64,000 bases of DNA from Anaerolineae bacterium (lineage in GTDB: Bacteria > Chloroflexota > Anaerolineae > Promineifilales > Promineifilaceae), in the NCBI GenBank assembly GCA_023954475.1, contig JAMLHW010000003.1:124001-188000 (forward strand), in the 5' to 3' direction. The position numbers and the translations under genes are program-made. This document shows, piece by piece, positions 37,337-46,492 of the stretch; the first letter of the stretch is position 1, and each line of letters starts with the position of its first letter. The notes beneath the pieces are model-generated. The model had not been told where the DNA came from. It searched no databases and saw only the letters and a program-made list of their open reading frames with translations.

Positions 37337-38710
37337 ATGGATCCAAATATCGTGTCGTTGCCCTCTCCAGAACAAATCGAAGACCTTATTCAACGCGGCG
37401 AAATCGAAACGCTGCGCGAACTGCTCGCCGAATACCATCCGGCCGATATTGTCGATATTCTGGAGTCTTTGGAACCGGAACACGCCATTTTAGTATTCAG
37501 TTTGCTGCCCGATTACGAGGCGAGTGAAGTTCTCGACGAGACCAACAGCTTGCTGAGAGCGGAACTGGTCGAAAAGGTTGAAGATGAGCGTCTGGCAGAC
37601 CTACTCGATACGCTGCCGATGGACGATGCTGCGGAGTTTCTGGAGGATTTACCCGACGAGACATCCGAACGCCTGTTGGATTTGATGGAGCCGGAAGAGG
37701 CAGAAGAAGTTCGTCAACTGCTGAGTTACGAAGAGGATACGGCTGGCCGTTTGATGACGCGTGACGTGATTGCGTTGCGCCGCCAATGGACGGTCGCACA
37801 AGCTGAGGAGTATTTGCGCTCACTTGATGATCCTGAAATGGTACATTACCTGTATGTTGTCGATGTTATCGGCCGATTGATTGGGGTTGTACCGATTCGC
37901 AATCTGATTTTGGCGCAACCGAATGAGTACATCGAACATATTATGATCGATAAAGTGATCTCGGTGTCGGTTTCGGCCGATGAAGCTGAGGTCGCCGAGT
38001 TGATTTCACGCTACGACTTTTATGCGATCCCCGTCGTGGGCGATGACGACAAACTGCTGGGTGTGATTACCGTTGACGATGCGTTGGACGTTCTGGAAGA
38101 AGAGGCAACAGAAGACATCCAGCGGCTCGGTGGTTCTGAACCCCTTGAACAACCCTATTTCTCTGCGTCCGTTCCGTTGATTGTACAAAAGCGCATCGTC
38201 TGGCTGCTCTTGCTTTTTCTCGCGTCCTTTCTCAGCGCTTCCGTCATAGATGGGTTTGAAGGATTAATTGTGCAGTTTGCCATTCTGGCCAACTTCATTC
38301 CGTTAATTACGGGCACCGGTGGTAACGCCGGATCGCAGACCTCGTCCACAATAATCCGCGCAATTGCCACCGGTGAAGTGCGTCTCAATGATGTGTGGCG
38401 GGCGTTGTTTCGCGAAATTGCGACGGGGTTGTTGTTGGGTGTCATGTTGGGCATGATTGGATTCGGGTTCGTCATGTTTGCCGGGTGGGTCGGCATCTGG
38501 CAAGGCGTTACTGTACAACTGGGTATGGTCGTGGCTTTGGCGTTGCCGATTGTCGTGATTTGGGCGGTTGCCATTGCGACGATCATTCCGATTGTGGCCG
38601 AAAAAGTGGGCATTGATCCGCCGGTTGTCAGTTCGCCGATGATCGCGACCATTGTAGATGCGACCGGATTGCTGATCTACTTCACCTTGGCGTCAATTAT
38701 TTTGTTGTAG
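37337..38710 (+). CDS. mgtE: Magnesium transporter MgtE
   Basis: 457 residues. Cytoplasmic N domain (about 1-130, acidic superhelical MgtE_N: LEDLPDETSERLLDLMEPEE), a CBS pair (about 135-255), a plug helix, and five membrane helices with the ion-pore signature GTGGNAGSQTSSTIIRA near 340. It closes at high cytosolic magnesium through the N and CBS domains. AGGAGAGCATTC lies before ATG 37337; the frame is open earlier without support. A folded leader precedes it. Confidence 0.96.
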   Translation: MDPNIVSLPSPEQIEDLIQRGEIETLRELLAEYHPADIVDILESLEPEHAILVFSLLPDYEASEVLDETNSLLRAELVEKVEDERLADLLDTLPMDDAAEFLEDLPDETSERLLDLMEPEEAEEVRQLLSYEEDTAGRLMTRDVIALRRQWTVAQAEEYLRSLDDPEMVHYLYVVDVIGRLIGVVPIRNLILAQPNEYIEHIMIDKVISVSVSADEAEVAELISRYDFYAIPVVGDDDKLLGVITVDDALDVLEEEATEDIQRLGGSEPLEQPYFSASVPLIVQKRIVWLLLLFLASFLSASVIDGFEGLIVQFAILANFIPLITGTGGNAGSQTSSTIIRAIATGEVRLNDVWRALFREIATGLLLGVMLGMIGFGFVMFAGWVGIWQGVTVQLGMVVALALPIVVIWAVAIATIIPIVAEKVGIDPPVVSSPMIATIVDATGLLIYFTLASIILL

Positions 38711-38722
38711 GTACGTTGTATC

Positions 38723-39475
38723 ATGGAGATGCCCAGCGCTTTGATCGAGGTTGTGCGCAACGCGCGTCGCGTGGTTGTGCTGACGGGGGCGGGTGTTTCG
38801 GCCGAATCGGGCATACCCACTTTCCGCGACGCGCAGACCGGCCTCTGGGCCAGATACGATCCCGAAGAATTGGCGTCGCCACGCGCCTTTAAGCGCAATC
38901 CAAAGCTGGTGTGGCAATGGTATCAGTGGCGGCGCGACCTGTGTGCCGGTTCCACGCCCAATCCCGGCCACTTCGCGCTGGTGGAGATGGAACGGCGCAT
39001 TCCCGAATTCACGTTGGTGACGCAAAATGTGGATGGGTTGCACGCATTGGCCGGGAGTCGGCAACTGCTCGAACTGCACGGCAACATCGGCCGATACATA
39101 TGTTACGACCGCCGGCATCCCGTCACCGGGTGGGAGCCGACTGATGAATTGCCGCCGCGCTGCCCGATATGCCATAGTCTGGTGCGTCCTGACGTCGTCT
39201 GGTTTGGCGAACAGTTGGATGCAATCGTCATCAATCGCGCTGCTGTCGCTGCCGAACGGTGCGATATTTTCTTTTCAATTGGCACATCCTCTATCGTGTA
39301 TCCGGCGGCCCTGCTGCCGCAACTGGCGCTGGAGCATGGAGCTATTTTCGTTGAGGTCAATCCCAATCCCACGCCGTTGACCCGTTTTGCTGATTTTGTT
39401 TTGCAAGCGCCGTCCGGTGTAGCATTGCCGGCTTTGGTTCAAACTGTATGGCCTGAAGTCGATTCCGGTAGCTGA
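38723..39475 (+). CDS. Sir2-family NAD-dependent protein deacylase
   Basis: 250 residues. NAD-binding motifs VLTGAGVSAESGIPTFRD and TQNVDGLHALAG, catalytic His in ELHGNIGRY, and the end motif FVEVNPNPTP. It removes acyl groups from lysines. The zinc site looks incomplete: CPIC is present, but the first pair has one Cys only (YICYDRRH). It starts 13 bases after mgtE with a weak ribosome-binding site; ATG 38729 is an alternative. Confidence 0.92.
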   Translation: MEMPSALIEVVRNARRVVVLTGAGVSAESGIPTFRDAQTGLWARYDPEELASPRAFKRNPKLVWQWYQWRRDLCAGSTPNPGHFALVEMERRIPEFTLVTQNVDGLHALAGSRQLLELHGNIGRYICYDRRHPVTGWEPTDELPPRCPICHSLVRPDVVWFGEQLDAIVINRAAVAAERCDIFFSIGTSSIVYPAALLPQLALEHGAIFVEVNPNPTPLTRFADFVLQAPSGVALPALVQTVWPEVDSGS

Positions 39476-39607
39476 GGAAAATGAACATCACTCGAAATTC
39501 CGATTTCTTCAGTGACATCTCGGCAGTCCGGCTTGCGTTTCGGCCGAATCATGCGTATGATCTCATCGGAAAGCATTTAGTCGCGCCGTGCGCGTATGGA
39601 GAATCTC

Positions 39608-40021
39608 ATGACGACACAAGAAGCTGATCTGCCTATCAGCAAAGAATTGCTAGACATTTTGCGCTGCCCGCTGGCAGTGCAGTCAGATGAATACGGCGAC
39701 GATCCCGGTCGACTCGAATTGGTACACAATTGTTGGCTCGTTTCGGCCGATTCCGGTCTCAAATACCCGATTCGCGACGGCATCCCGGTGATGTTGATCG
39801 ACGAAGGGATGAAATGGAAGGACGTGGCGGTAGAAGACCTGCCGGTGCCGCCCCCCCCAGCTGAAACGAGCGCGCCGGTAGCTGATACAACAACACGATC
39901 GACCAGTGCGGCTACTGAATCAAAAGAAAAAGTGATCGCCCTCAAACCGGCTCAACTGGCTATTGTTTTGGTCGTTGTCATCGGTTTGATCGTGCTGCTC
40001 AAGAAACGGCGTTCGGCTTAA
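39608..40021 (+). CDS. Trm112-like domain with C-terminal membrane anchor
   Basis: 137 residues. Residues 5-75 match the Trm112/UPF0434 zinc-ribbon-like domain (ISKELLDILRCPLA, WLVSADSGLKYPIRDGIPVM), normally a small activator subunit of methyltransferases. Only one of the usual cysteines remains. A Pro/Thr-rich linker leads to a single C-terminal membrane helix (LAIVLVVVIGLIVLL) and a basic tail, a tail-anchored layout. I start at ATG 39608, which has GGAG seven bases upstream, rather than at ATG 39596. Confidence 0.7.
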   Translation: MTTQEADLPISKELLDILRCPLAVQSDEYGDDPGRLELVHNCWLVSADSGLKYPIRDGIPVMLIDEGMKWKDVAVEDLPVPPPPAETSAPVADTTTRSTSAATESKEKVIALKPAQLAIVLVVVIGLIVLLKKRRSA

Positions 40022-40084
40022 GAAAGTTGGATTGTTTGGCGGTTGGGTGGTTGGATAGTTCGACATGACGGACCAACCATCCAA

Positions 40085-40870
40085 CTACTTCCCCTTCACT
40101 AAGAATAACCCCACAACCCAATCCCCCAGGCGTGGAAACAGGCGATTGAGATGCACAAACGCCCAATCAAGCGGCGTGATGGTCACTTCGGTGCGCCCTT
40201 TTTCGACGGCGTTGACGATTTTGCGGGCCACCTTTTCGGCCGAAACGCGAGTCACCGCTACATTCCCTGTGCCGTCGCCGCCTAAAGCCGAGTCGTGAAA
40301 CTCCGTTTGCGTCGTGCCGGGATAGATTGTCGTCACGACAATCGGCGAATTGCGCAGCTCCATGCGCAGACCGCGCGTCAGCGCCGTGACCATCGACTTG
40401 CTGGCTGAGTAGAATGCCGTGTTAGGCAGCGGGCGGGCGCTGAGAATCGACGAAATGTTGATGATTTGGCCGCGACCCTGGCGACGCATGTGCGGAATGG
40501 CGGCCTGCGACGTTGCCAGCACCGCCAATACGTTGACATCGAGAATGGCGCGCGCATGTTCGAGCGGCAGGTCGGCGAGGTATGATTTGTGGCCGAGACC
40601 GGCGTTGTTGATCAGGACATCGATTCGGCCGAAATGCGCCACCGTCTGCTCGACGACCGCGTGACAAAAATCCGTGTCGCTCAAGTCACCGGCCAGCGCC
40701 AGTCGCTCGCCGGGAAACTGTGCCAGATCAGCGACCAATGTTTCCAACCGTTCGGCCCGCCGCGCCACGACGACGACATGGGCGCCTTTTTCTGCCAGAA
40801 CCGTTGCCGTCGCCCTGCCGATTCCGGCCGAAGCACCCGTCACAACCACAACGCAATTCGCTACTTGCAA
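40085..40870 (-). CDS. Short-chain dehydrogenase/reductase
   Basis: 261 residues, classical SDR: cofactor loop VTGASAGIGRATA, NNAG in LINNAGLGHKS, catalytic Ser in INISSILSARP and Tyr/Lys in AFYSASKSM. The residues after strand 2 (VARRAERL) favour NADP(H). The substrate is unknown. The start appears to be TTG 40870, with AAGGAT about eight bases before it; no ATG fits the conserved N-terminus. Confidence 0.88.
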   Translation of the reverse strand: MQVANCVVVVTGASAGIGRATATVLAEKGAHVVVVARRAERLETLVADLAQFPGERLALAGDLSDTDFCHAVVEQTVAHFGRIDVLINNAGLGHKSYLADLPLEHARAILDVNVLAVLATSQAAIPHMRRQGRGQIINISSILSARPLPNTAFYSASKSMVTALTRGLRMELRNSPIVVTTIYPGTTQTEFHDSALGGDGTGNVAVTRVSAEKVARKIVNAVEKGRTEVTITPLDWAFVHLNRLFPRLGDWVVGLFLVKGK

Positions 40871-40894
40871 ACGACTATCCTTTGCTGTCAGCGT

Positions 40895-41368
40895 TTAATC
40901 GCCACGATACGCGCTTTCAAGCGCCGCAATATCGATTTTCCGCATGGTCAACATCGCCTGCATCGCGCGTTGGGACGCCTCGTGATCGGGTGAACCGATC
41001 AGTCGCGGCAGCGCTTCCGGCACGATTTGCCACGACACGCCAAAGCGATCCTTGAGCCAGGCGCATTGACTTTCGCTGCCGCCATTGGCCGTCAACGCTT
41101 CCCACAAATAATCGGTTTCGGCCTGATCTTTGGTCGAGACGACGATGGATGCCGCTTCTGTTTGTGGAAATTGTGGCCCACCGTTCAACGCCTGAAACGG
41201 CACGCCGCCGAGCGTAAACGTCACCATCACTGCCGGGCCGTCAGGATGTGGCCGCATAATAGTTGTAATTTCGGAATTGGAAATCAGGGATGTGTATAAA
41301 TGCGCCGCTGCTTCGGCTTCGCTGTCAAACCAGAGGCAAATCGCCACTTTTGTAGAGTTGTTTGTCAT
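40895..41368 (-). CDS. VOC family (PhnB-like) protein
   Basis: 157 residues of the glyoxalase/PhnB-like fold often annotated as 3-demethylubiquinone methyltransferase-like: KVAICLWFDSEAEAAAHLY, MVTFTLGGVPFQALNGGPQF, and DRFGVSWQIVPEALPRLI. The metal or substrate is unknown, and the methyltransferase name is not supported by any SAM motif. AAGGAA lies before ATG 41368; a longer open frame exists without a ribosome-binding site. It is the last ordinary gene before the motif-free island. Confidence 0.8.
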   Translation of the reverse strand: MTNNSTKVAICLWFDSEAEAAAHLYTSLISNSEITTIMRPHPDGPAVMVTFTLGGVPFQALNGGPQFPQTEAASIVVSTKDQAETDYLWEALTANGGSESQCAWLKDRFGVSWQIVPEALPRLIGSPDHEASQRAMQAMLTMRKIDIAALESAYRGD

Positions 41369-41441
41369 GTTCGCTGTGTTCCTTGTAGTAAACGGTCTGA
41401 GTGTGATCCCCAATTGCTTGTTGGCCAGCAGAATTGGGCAG

Positions 41442-41783
41442 TTATCCCTGTTCCTCTATCAAAACGGACAGCTTGCTCAACACTTCTCTGTAGACCGTTC
41501 GCGGCAGTTTGTCAATGTATTCCGCGTTTCGTGCCCGCCAATCTAGGCTCTTTACCTGGTCCGACAAGACAACGCCCGTTATGTTCAGTCCTTCAGGCAG
41601 TTCTACTTCGAACGGATACCCTTTCGCCTGGCTGGTGATCGGGCACAGAATGGCCAAACCGACTGGTCCGTTGTAACTGGACGGTGATAAAACTTAAGCC
41701 GGGCGACGCTCAGCCCGTTCATGTCCGGTTTGGGGGTTGAAGCTCAACCAAATCAAGTCGCCTTGGTTTGGAACATAGGTCAT
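41442..41783 (-). pseudogene. mazF: MazF-type endoribonuclease toxin with a nonsense codon
   Basis: Reading from ATG 41783 gives MTYVPNQGDLIWLSFNPQTG and ERAERRPA, then an in-frame TAA (41694-41696). In the same frame it continues VLSPSSYNGPVGLAILCPIT and on to a normal MazF C-terminus (LSDQVKSLDWRARNAEYIDK). A single T-to-A change (TTA to TAA) explains the stop. The start overlaps the antitoxin stop as TAATG. Restart at an internal start codon would lack the nuclease N-terminus. Confidence 0.85.
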
Positions 41784-42025
41784 TACCAGACCTCGTCCCC
41801 GATACATGTGCCTATTTCAAGCTCACGATGCAGATTGTCTGCTGTAATATCCGCCAGCAGATCGGCCAGGGTTATTTTGGGTTCCGGCAGCGGCTTGACT
41901 ATCAGTTGCCCATCGACGAGCAGGATTTCAACCGCCGTGTCGGGTTTGATTGCCAACTGATCTGCCATTGACTTTGGAATGCATGGAGCCAGACTGTTGC
42001 CCCACTTCTTGACCTGAGTTTGCAC
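41783..42025 (-). CDS. mazE: MazE-type antitoxin
   Basis: About 80 residues of the AbrB/MazE swapped-hairpin family: VQTQVKKWGNSLAPCIPKSM, PDTAVEILLVDGQLIV, then an acidic toxin-binding tail ending GDEVW. I favour GTG 42025, preceded by GAGGTG, giving the usual MQTQ start; ATG 42037 is possible. It overlaps the mazF start. Because the toxin is broken, it may be an orphan antitoxin. Confidence 0.85.
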   Translation of the reverse strand: MQTQVKKWGNSLAPCIPKSMADQLAIKPDTAVEILLVDGQLIVKPLPEPKITLADLLADITADNLHRELEIGTCIGDEVW

Positions 42026-42342
42026 AAAACACCTCATCAAATGTATGTACAATGGTGATACATTGTTTTGACTCAATGACAATACAAGTGTAGGGTATTC
42101 TCAGTCCATATTGACTCAATGCAACCAAATCAACGAACTAACAATTCGCAATTCACCCCACAAAAAAGCCTCCACGACATCCTGGTTGCAACAGTGTTAT
42201 CAATTCGTTTTGCCGTATTATGGACATCTTCTGCCCGCCGCGACCCAAATATCGTTGATAGTGTTAGCAACTTCAGTATGCCAATGCCCTAGCGCCTATT
42301 TCATGTTTGCTGCAAGCTCGTTAGGTAGCATAACCCTTGTGA

Positions 42343-42986
42343 TCAGACTGCCCGAAGATAGTTTTCAAGATCGACATTGTTTATTGCTTCAGAAAGATAA
42401 TCATGAACCTCTTTACGAGGCATAAATACAAGTGGATGCTCGAAAGCCATCCTCTTGTGCAAAATCTGAGCAACCTCTTGGGGCCAATACGCCATGCTCA
42501 TTTGTACTACGTCTCCGTCAATTCTCTTTGCAAGGTCACGAATGTTACTCTTTGGCCCGATTCGATCTACGATGATTACAGTAGCCATAAACCATGTTGA
42601 TCGTCCAAAATCAACTTCACGAGCGAACCGAGAGACTTTGTCGAGGGAGATTTCTGTGTTTCCACGCCCAATGAAGCCAATATCAAATCTCGCTCCTTTG
42701 CCTGCACCGACAAGCGCAGTTGCATCGCTTTCTCGATCTCCTGTGGATGACAGCCAGAATTCATTTTGAAATTTGCAGGTTTACCAGAATCTGCAAACTC
42801 AAAGCCTAGAATCTGCAATAACGAGCCCAACACAAAACGCTCAAATGTCTTCCCACATAATGACTTTTCGATCCTCGGATTGTCAGCGTTTGGGAGCCTA
42901 TCATACCAAGAAGATAGACCATGAATTCCCAACTCATCTCCGCTACTTCTACATCGTCTCGGTAGATCTTTGCTGCTCAATCCCAT
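42343..42986 (-). pseudogene. CfrBI-like restriction endonuclease, frameshifted
   Basis: The first frame reads SLCGKTFERFVLGSLLQILG and FADSGKPANFK. Dropping one frame at the T4 run 42764-42767 (adding one base restores it) continues NEFWLSSTGDRESDATALV, GAGKGARFDIGFIGRGNTEI, FMATVIIVDRIGPKSNI and so on to NNVDLENYLRAV. The region resembles the CfrBI endonuclease family from memory, and its position next to a DNA methyltransferase agrees. The true N-terminus is unclear; the 43.0-43.25 kb stretch (TRSFHKATNCATDALLRGSN) may belong to it with another lesion. Confidence 0.45.
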
Positions 42987-43245
42987 ATCTTTGACAGCCT
43001 ACGGTTAAGCCGGCTGTCTCTTCATATCGTTTGACGATATAATTCTAATCAACAAGGATAACGACTTTAGAACATTTTCTTTGCACGCTTTGCCCGGTTG
43101 GAGTCCGCGCCACTGCAATCCATGCCGGATCAACTTTCGTTTCAATATCTTTTGCGATCTTGCATCGATAAACTGGTAATCTGTTCGATCCACGCAACAA
43201 GGCATCGGTCGCACAGTTTGTGGCCTTATGAAACGATCTTGTCAA

Positions 43246-43458
43246 ACTCCTATGAGCCGCGCAAAGATTGCGTCTTGTGTAACATCGAGAACGATAGTTC
43301 GGCTATTCAGGCCAATTCTTCAATTTGGCTCGTACTACGCTTTCTCATTAGATAAGCCACGATCGTCATGAGTTCAGAATAGCTTATGGGTCATTGTCTC
43401 TAAAACAGTATGTCGGCTCCATCAATGAGCGCCACAATTCAAGTAGGTGGACTACGCA
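43246..43458. other. Gap between the restriction and modification genes
   Basis: Only scattered stop-rich reading frames are seen. It may hold the eroded N-terminal part of the endonuclease gene, but I cannot assemble a convincing protein. Confidence 0.3.
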
Positions 43459-44584
43459 TTAATCCCACCAAAATTTTGCTCTAGAACGAATTTCATCAAT
43501 GTATGAGCTTTCTTGATCAACCAGTACGAATCGACGATTCTGTACAATAGTTGCATGTCCAGTAGTACCAATACCTGCGAAAGGATCAAGTACAACATCG
43601 TCGATAAACGAGTAGTATTTGATAACACGCTCTGCCAACTCTCGCGGGAAGATGGCAGGGTGCTTCTTGTCATGGGCAGGCATTATCTTCCATATGTTGA
43701 TTCGCTCATAATCATCATCTATCTTCGAACGTGCGACAATGTCCTGATCGGGAAATGAGCGGATATTCCAATCTATCAGGCGATCCGTATGCTTCCGATA
43801 AACCAGTATATACTCCGTGACAGGCACTGGCTTATACTGAAGCGGATTACGATCTGCGGCAAATCGTCTGCCACGACCAGTTGCCCAACCTGCTCCTTCA
43901 GGCTTTTCCCAAATGATGTCGTCAATAAAATCGTAACCTTCCTCAATGAAAAGACGATGTATATCAAATGGGACTGCAATTCTTTTTGAGGCCTCACTGC
44001 GTTTTGTTCTTCTTATCAAAACGGGAGATACATTTATCACAAAGAATCTACCCTCATTTAGCACTCGATGGCATGCTCTTATAACCTTTCGCATTTTTAA
44101 AAGGTAATCTTCATAGTCAAGATAGTCCTTGTACTCAGGTCTTGCGTTGAAATAGGGGGGATGTAAAGATTAGGTCGATCGATTCGGCTGGAAACTCTTG
44201 TAGCACATCTTCAGAGTCACCTTGAGCTATCGTGTTTCGTAAGCTAGATACTTTGTAAGTGGTTTTCCTCTTGCGACGACGCTTCTTTGAACTTCCGTTG
44301 CGGTGTAGCAGTCTTGCTTCTAGAGTTGACTGGTTCGTAGATTTTTGACTATCGATCAGGGTGGTGAATGCGTCAACAACAATTTCTCCCACTCGAACCT
44401 TAGAATCTGTACCTACCAGTGGCACACGCCAGATATGATACCGGTCATCAACTTCAGGAAGACCCATTGAAACTGCATTGAATAAATCTATTTCTGAAAG
44501 CCATAATTCGGCAATTTCTCGTGCCTTTTCAGCGTTGACAACTCGATACTTTCTCTTCTCAGCTACAGTTTTTCCATCATTCAT
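43459..44584 (-). pseudogene. Beta-class DNA methyltransferase with a frameshift in the catalytic motif
   Basis: About 374 codons. The first frame (from ATG 44584) reads to SIDLIFTSP and then loses frame at the G6 run 44155-44160. With one base fewer it reads [20 protein letters not shown] and continues through [20 protein letters not shown] to the SAM-binding motif [21 protein letters not shown] before FxGxG is the order of N4-cytosine/N6-adenine beta-class enzymes, and the length is similar to M.CfrBI. The frameshift could be decay, sequencing error or a phase-variable tract. Confidence 0.8.
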
Positions 44585-44980
44585 ATTGCGAATTCTACCT
44601 CATATGTCCGCGTAGTGCGCATCACCTGCCCCTAGTGGGATCGGTGTGTTTGCCATGTTTGATCGTGTAGCGGCGGCGTGTACCATTGATGACGTATAAA
44701 TGTTGATTTTATACGCATCTTCTGCAGCATAGACCAGTTCACTAGCACATTTGCCGCAAAAAGTGCAGCATAAAACTACAGTCGACAGTATATCCTGCAA
44801 AATTGTTGTAGAACGAAAGCTAATCAAGACAAAAACCGCTTGCCTAGATTTTAGGTCAGCAAAGCACATATTACAAGGTAGAACAGCGCCTTACATCAAT
44901 GCTCAACGGAAAAGCATTTCAACTATAAAAGCCTTCGCAATCTCTCAATCACGGAGGCTATTTCCTCAATTTGATTCGGT
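44585..44980. other. Intergenic region upstream of the methyltransferase with an operator-like repeat
   Basis: This holds no convincing gene; an 89-codon frame on the minus strand (44600-44869) resembles nothing known. A perfect inverted repeat CGTATAAA (44693-44700) and TTTATACG (44708-44715) with a seven-base centre lies about 110 bases before the methyltransferase start. It could be a promoter or controller-protein site. Confidence 0.4.
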
Positions 44981-46120
44981 TTACTTGCCTAAAATGTGCG
45001 TCACAATCGTCGCGCCGCTGCCGCCGATGTTTTGCGTCATGGCAATCTCCACGCCGTCGATCTGCGCGTCGCCCGCTGTGCCGCGCATCTGCTGCGTCGC
45101 TTCCACGATCTGATAGACGCCGGTCGCGCCCACCGGATGCCCACGCGCCTTGAGACCACCCATCGTCTGGATCGGCAGCCCACCGTTGGGGAAAATCGCG
45201 CCCGACTGCGCAAACGGCACGCCTTGCCCCGGCTCGACAAAGCCGGACGACTCCAGCGACAGCGCCGCCATCACCGAAAACGCATCGTGCAGTTCGAAGA
45301 TGTCGATGTCGTCATGGGTCACACCGGCCTGCGCCATCGCCTTGCGTGTCGAAATCTCGGCCGCTTTGAGCCACAGCGGATCTTCGCGGTCGTGGACGGC
45401 CAATGTGTCGATCGACGAGGCTGAACCGAGGATTTTGACGGCGTCGGGTGCTTTTTCGGCCGAAACCAACACCACCGCCGCCGCACCATCCCCAATCGGC
45501 GATGCATCAAACAACGTAATCGGTTCCGCCACGGCGCGACCCCGCTCGTAGGTCCTCAGCGAAATCGGCTCGCGGAAGAGCGCATTTGGATTGTTCGCGC
45601 CATTGGCGTGCGCGTTCAGCGCAAACGGTGCGAAGTCGGCCTGCACATAGCCGTAGGTATGCATATAGCGCTGCATGACGAGCGCATTCAGCCCGACAAA
45701 CGTCACGCCGTGTATGACTTCGTAATCGGCATCGGCCGCCGTCGCCAATGCGCGCGTCGTCTCTGCGCCTTTCGAGTCGGTCATTTTCTCGACGCCGACG
45801 ACGAGGACGGCGTCCATCATGCCGCCGGCGATGGCGAGCATCCCCTGTCGCACCGCTGCCGCGCCACTGCCACATGCCGCTTCCAGTTTGACTGTCTCAA
45901 CGCCGCGCATACCCAGATAATCGGCGACTTTGGTCGCCAGATGGTGTTGTTTGTTGAGCGCATCGCTGGTCATATTGCCGAGAAAGATCGCATCGACTTT
46001 GTCAATGCCGGCATCGTCCAGCGCCGCCCGCGCCGCATCTACGGCGAGATTGTGGACGGCCATATCCCAATGTTCGCGTACCGGTGTCTGGCCGATCCCT
46101 TTAATCGCAACTCGTTGCAT
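44981..46120 (-). CDS. SCP-x-type thiolase
   Basis: 379 residues. Nucleophile Cys in EAACGSGAAAV and catalytic His in KARGHPVGATG are present. The second active-site Cys of classical thiolases is replaced by Asn (QNIGGSGATIV), as is usual in the SCP-x group. ELHDAFSV matches the NxAF/HDAF motif. Its usual partner, a DUF35 OB-fold protein, is not adjacent. GGAGCAC lies before ATG 46120. A role in fatty-acid or sterol side-chain degradation is inferred from the family. Confidence 0.88.
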   Translation of the reverse strand: MQRVAIKGIGQTPVREHWDMAVHNLAVDAARAALDDAGIDKVDAIFLGNMTSDALNKQHHLATKVADYLGMRGVETVKLEAACGSGAAAVRQGMLAIAGGMMDAVLVVGVEKMTDSKGAETTRALATAADADYEVIHGVTFVGLNALVMQRYMHTYGYVQADFAPFALNAHANGANNPNALFREPISLRTYERGRAVAEPITLFDASPIGDGAAAVVLVSAEKAPDAVKILGSASSIDTLAVHDREDPLWLKAAEISTRKAMAQAGVTHDDIDIFELHDAFSVMAALSLESSGFVEPGQGVPFAQSGAIFPNGGLPIQTMGGLKARGHPVGATGVYQIVEATQQMRGTAGDAQIDGVEIAMTQNIGGSGATIVTHILGK

Positions 46121-46211
46121 AATGTGCTCCGTAAACAGAAATATTTTGAAGTTTACACGCAGAACAGTGTCAAAAGCTGTCAGCTAATAGCTGATAGCTT
46201 GAAGCCATCGG

Positions 46212-46424
46212 CTATTTCTTGGCTTTTTGCATGTGGAATATAAAGTGGGCCAGGTGCGCACCCAGCGCGAGCACGGTGAAGATCAGCGCGGCGAAAATCA
46301 AGGTGCCGATCAAGGTTTCGGCCGAAAACACATCACCGACCGACCGTGCCCCTTCACCCCACGCATTCAAGCCAAACGCAAAGATCAAACTCAGGATGAG
46401 CAATACGGCATACACAATTTTCAT
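46212..46424 (-). CDS. Small two-helix membrane protein
   Basis: About 70 residues with two hydrophobic helices (IVYAVLLILSLIFAFGL and TLIGTLIFAALIFTVLAL) joined by an acidic loop, and a basic C-terminus. I know of no family. ATG 46424 follows GATACT by seven bases with no ribosome-binding site, suggesting a leaderless message; GTG 46430 is in frame but less likely. Confidence 0.65.
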   Translation of the reverse strand: MKIVYAVLLILSLIFAFGLNAWGEGARSVGDVFSAETLIGTLIFAALIFTVLALGAHLAHFIFHMQKAKK

Positions 46425-46492
46425 GATCACAAGTATCGGCCGAATTCATGCCACAGGCAAATGCCGCGCGTATCTGGACGATTGGCATACCG

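Noticed and set aside
44600-44869. 89-codon frame on the minus strand upstream of the methyltransferase
   Set aside because: No recognisable motif, no ribosome-binding site and an atypical composition; described only as part of the intergenic region.
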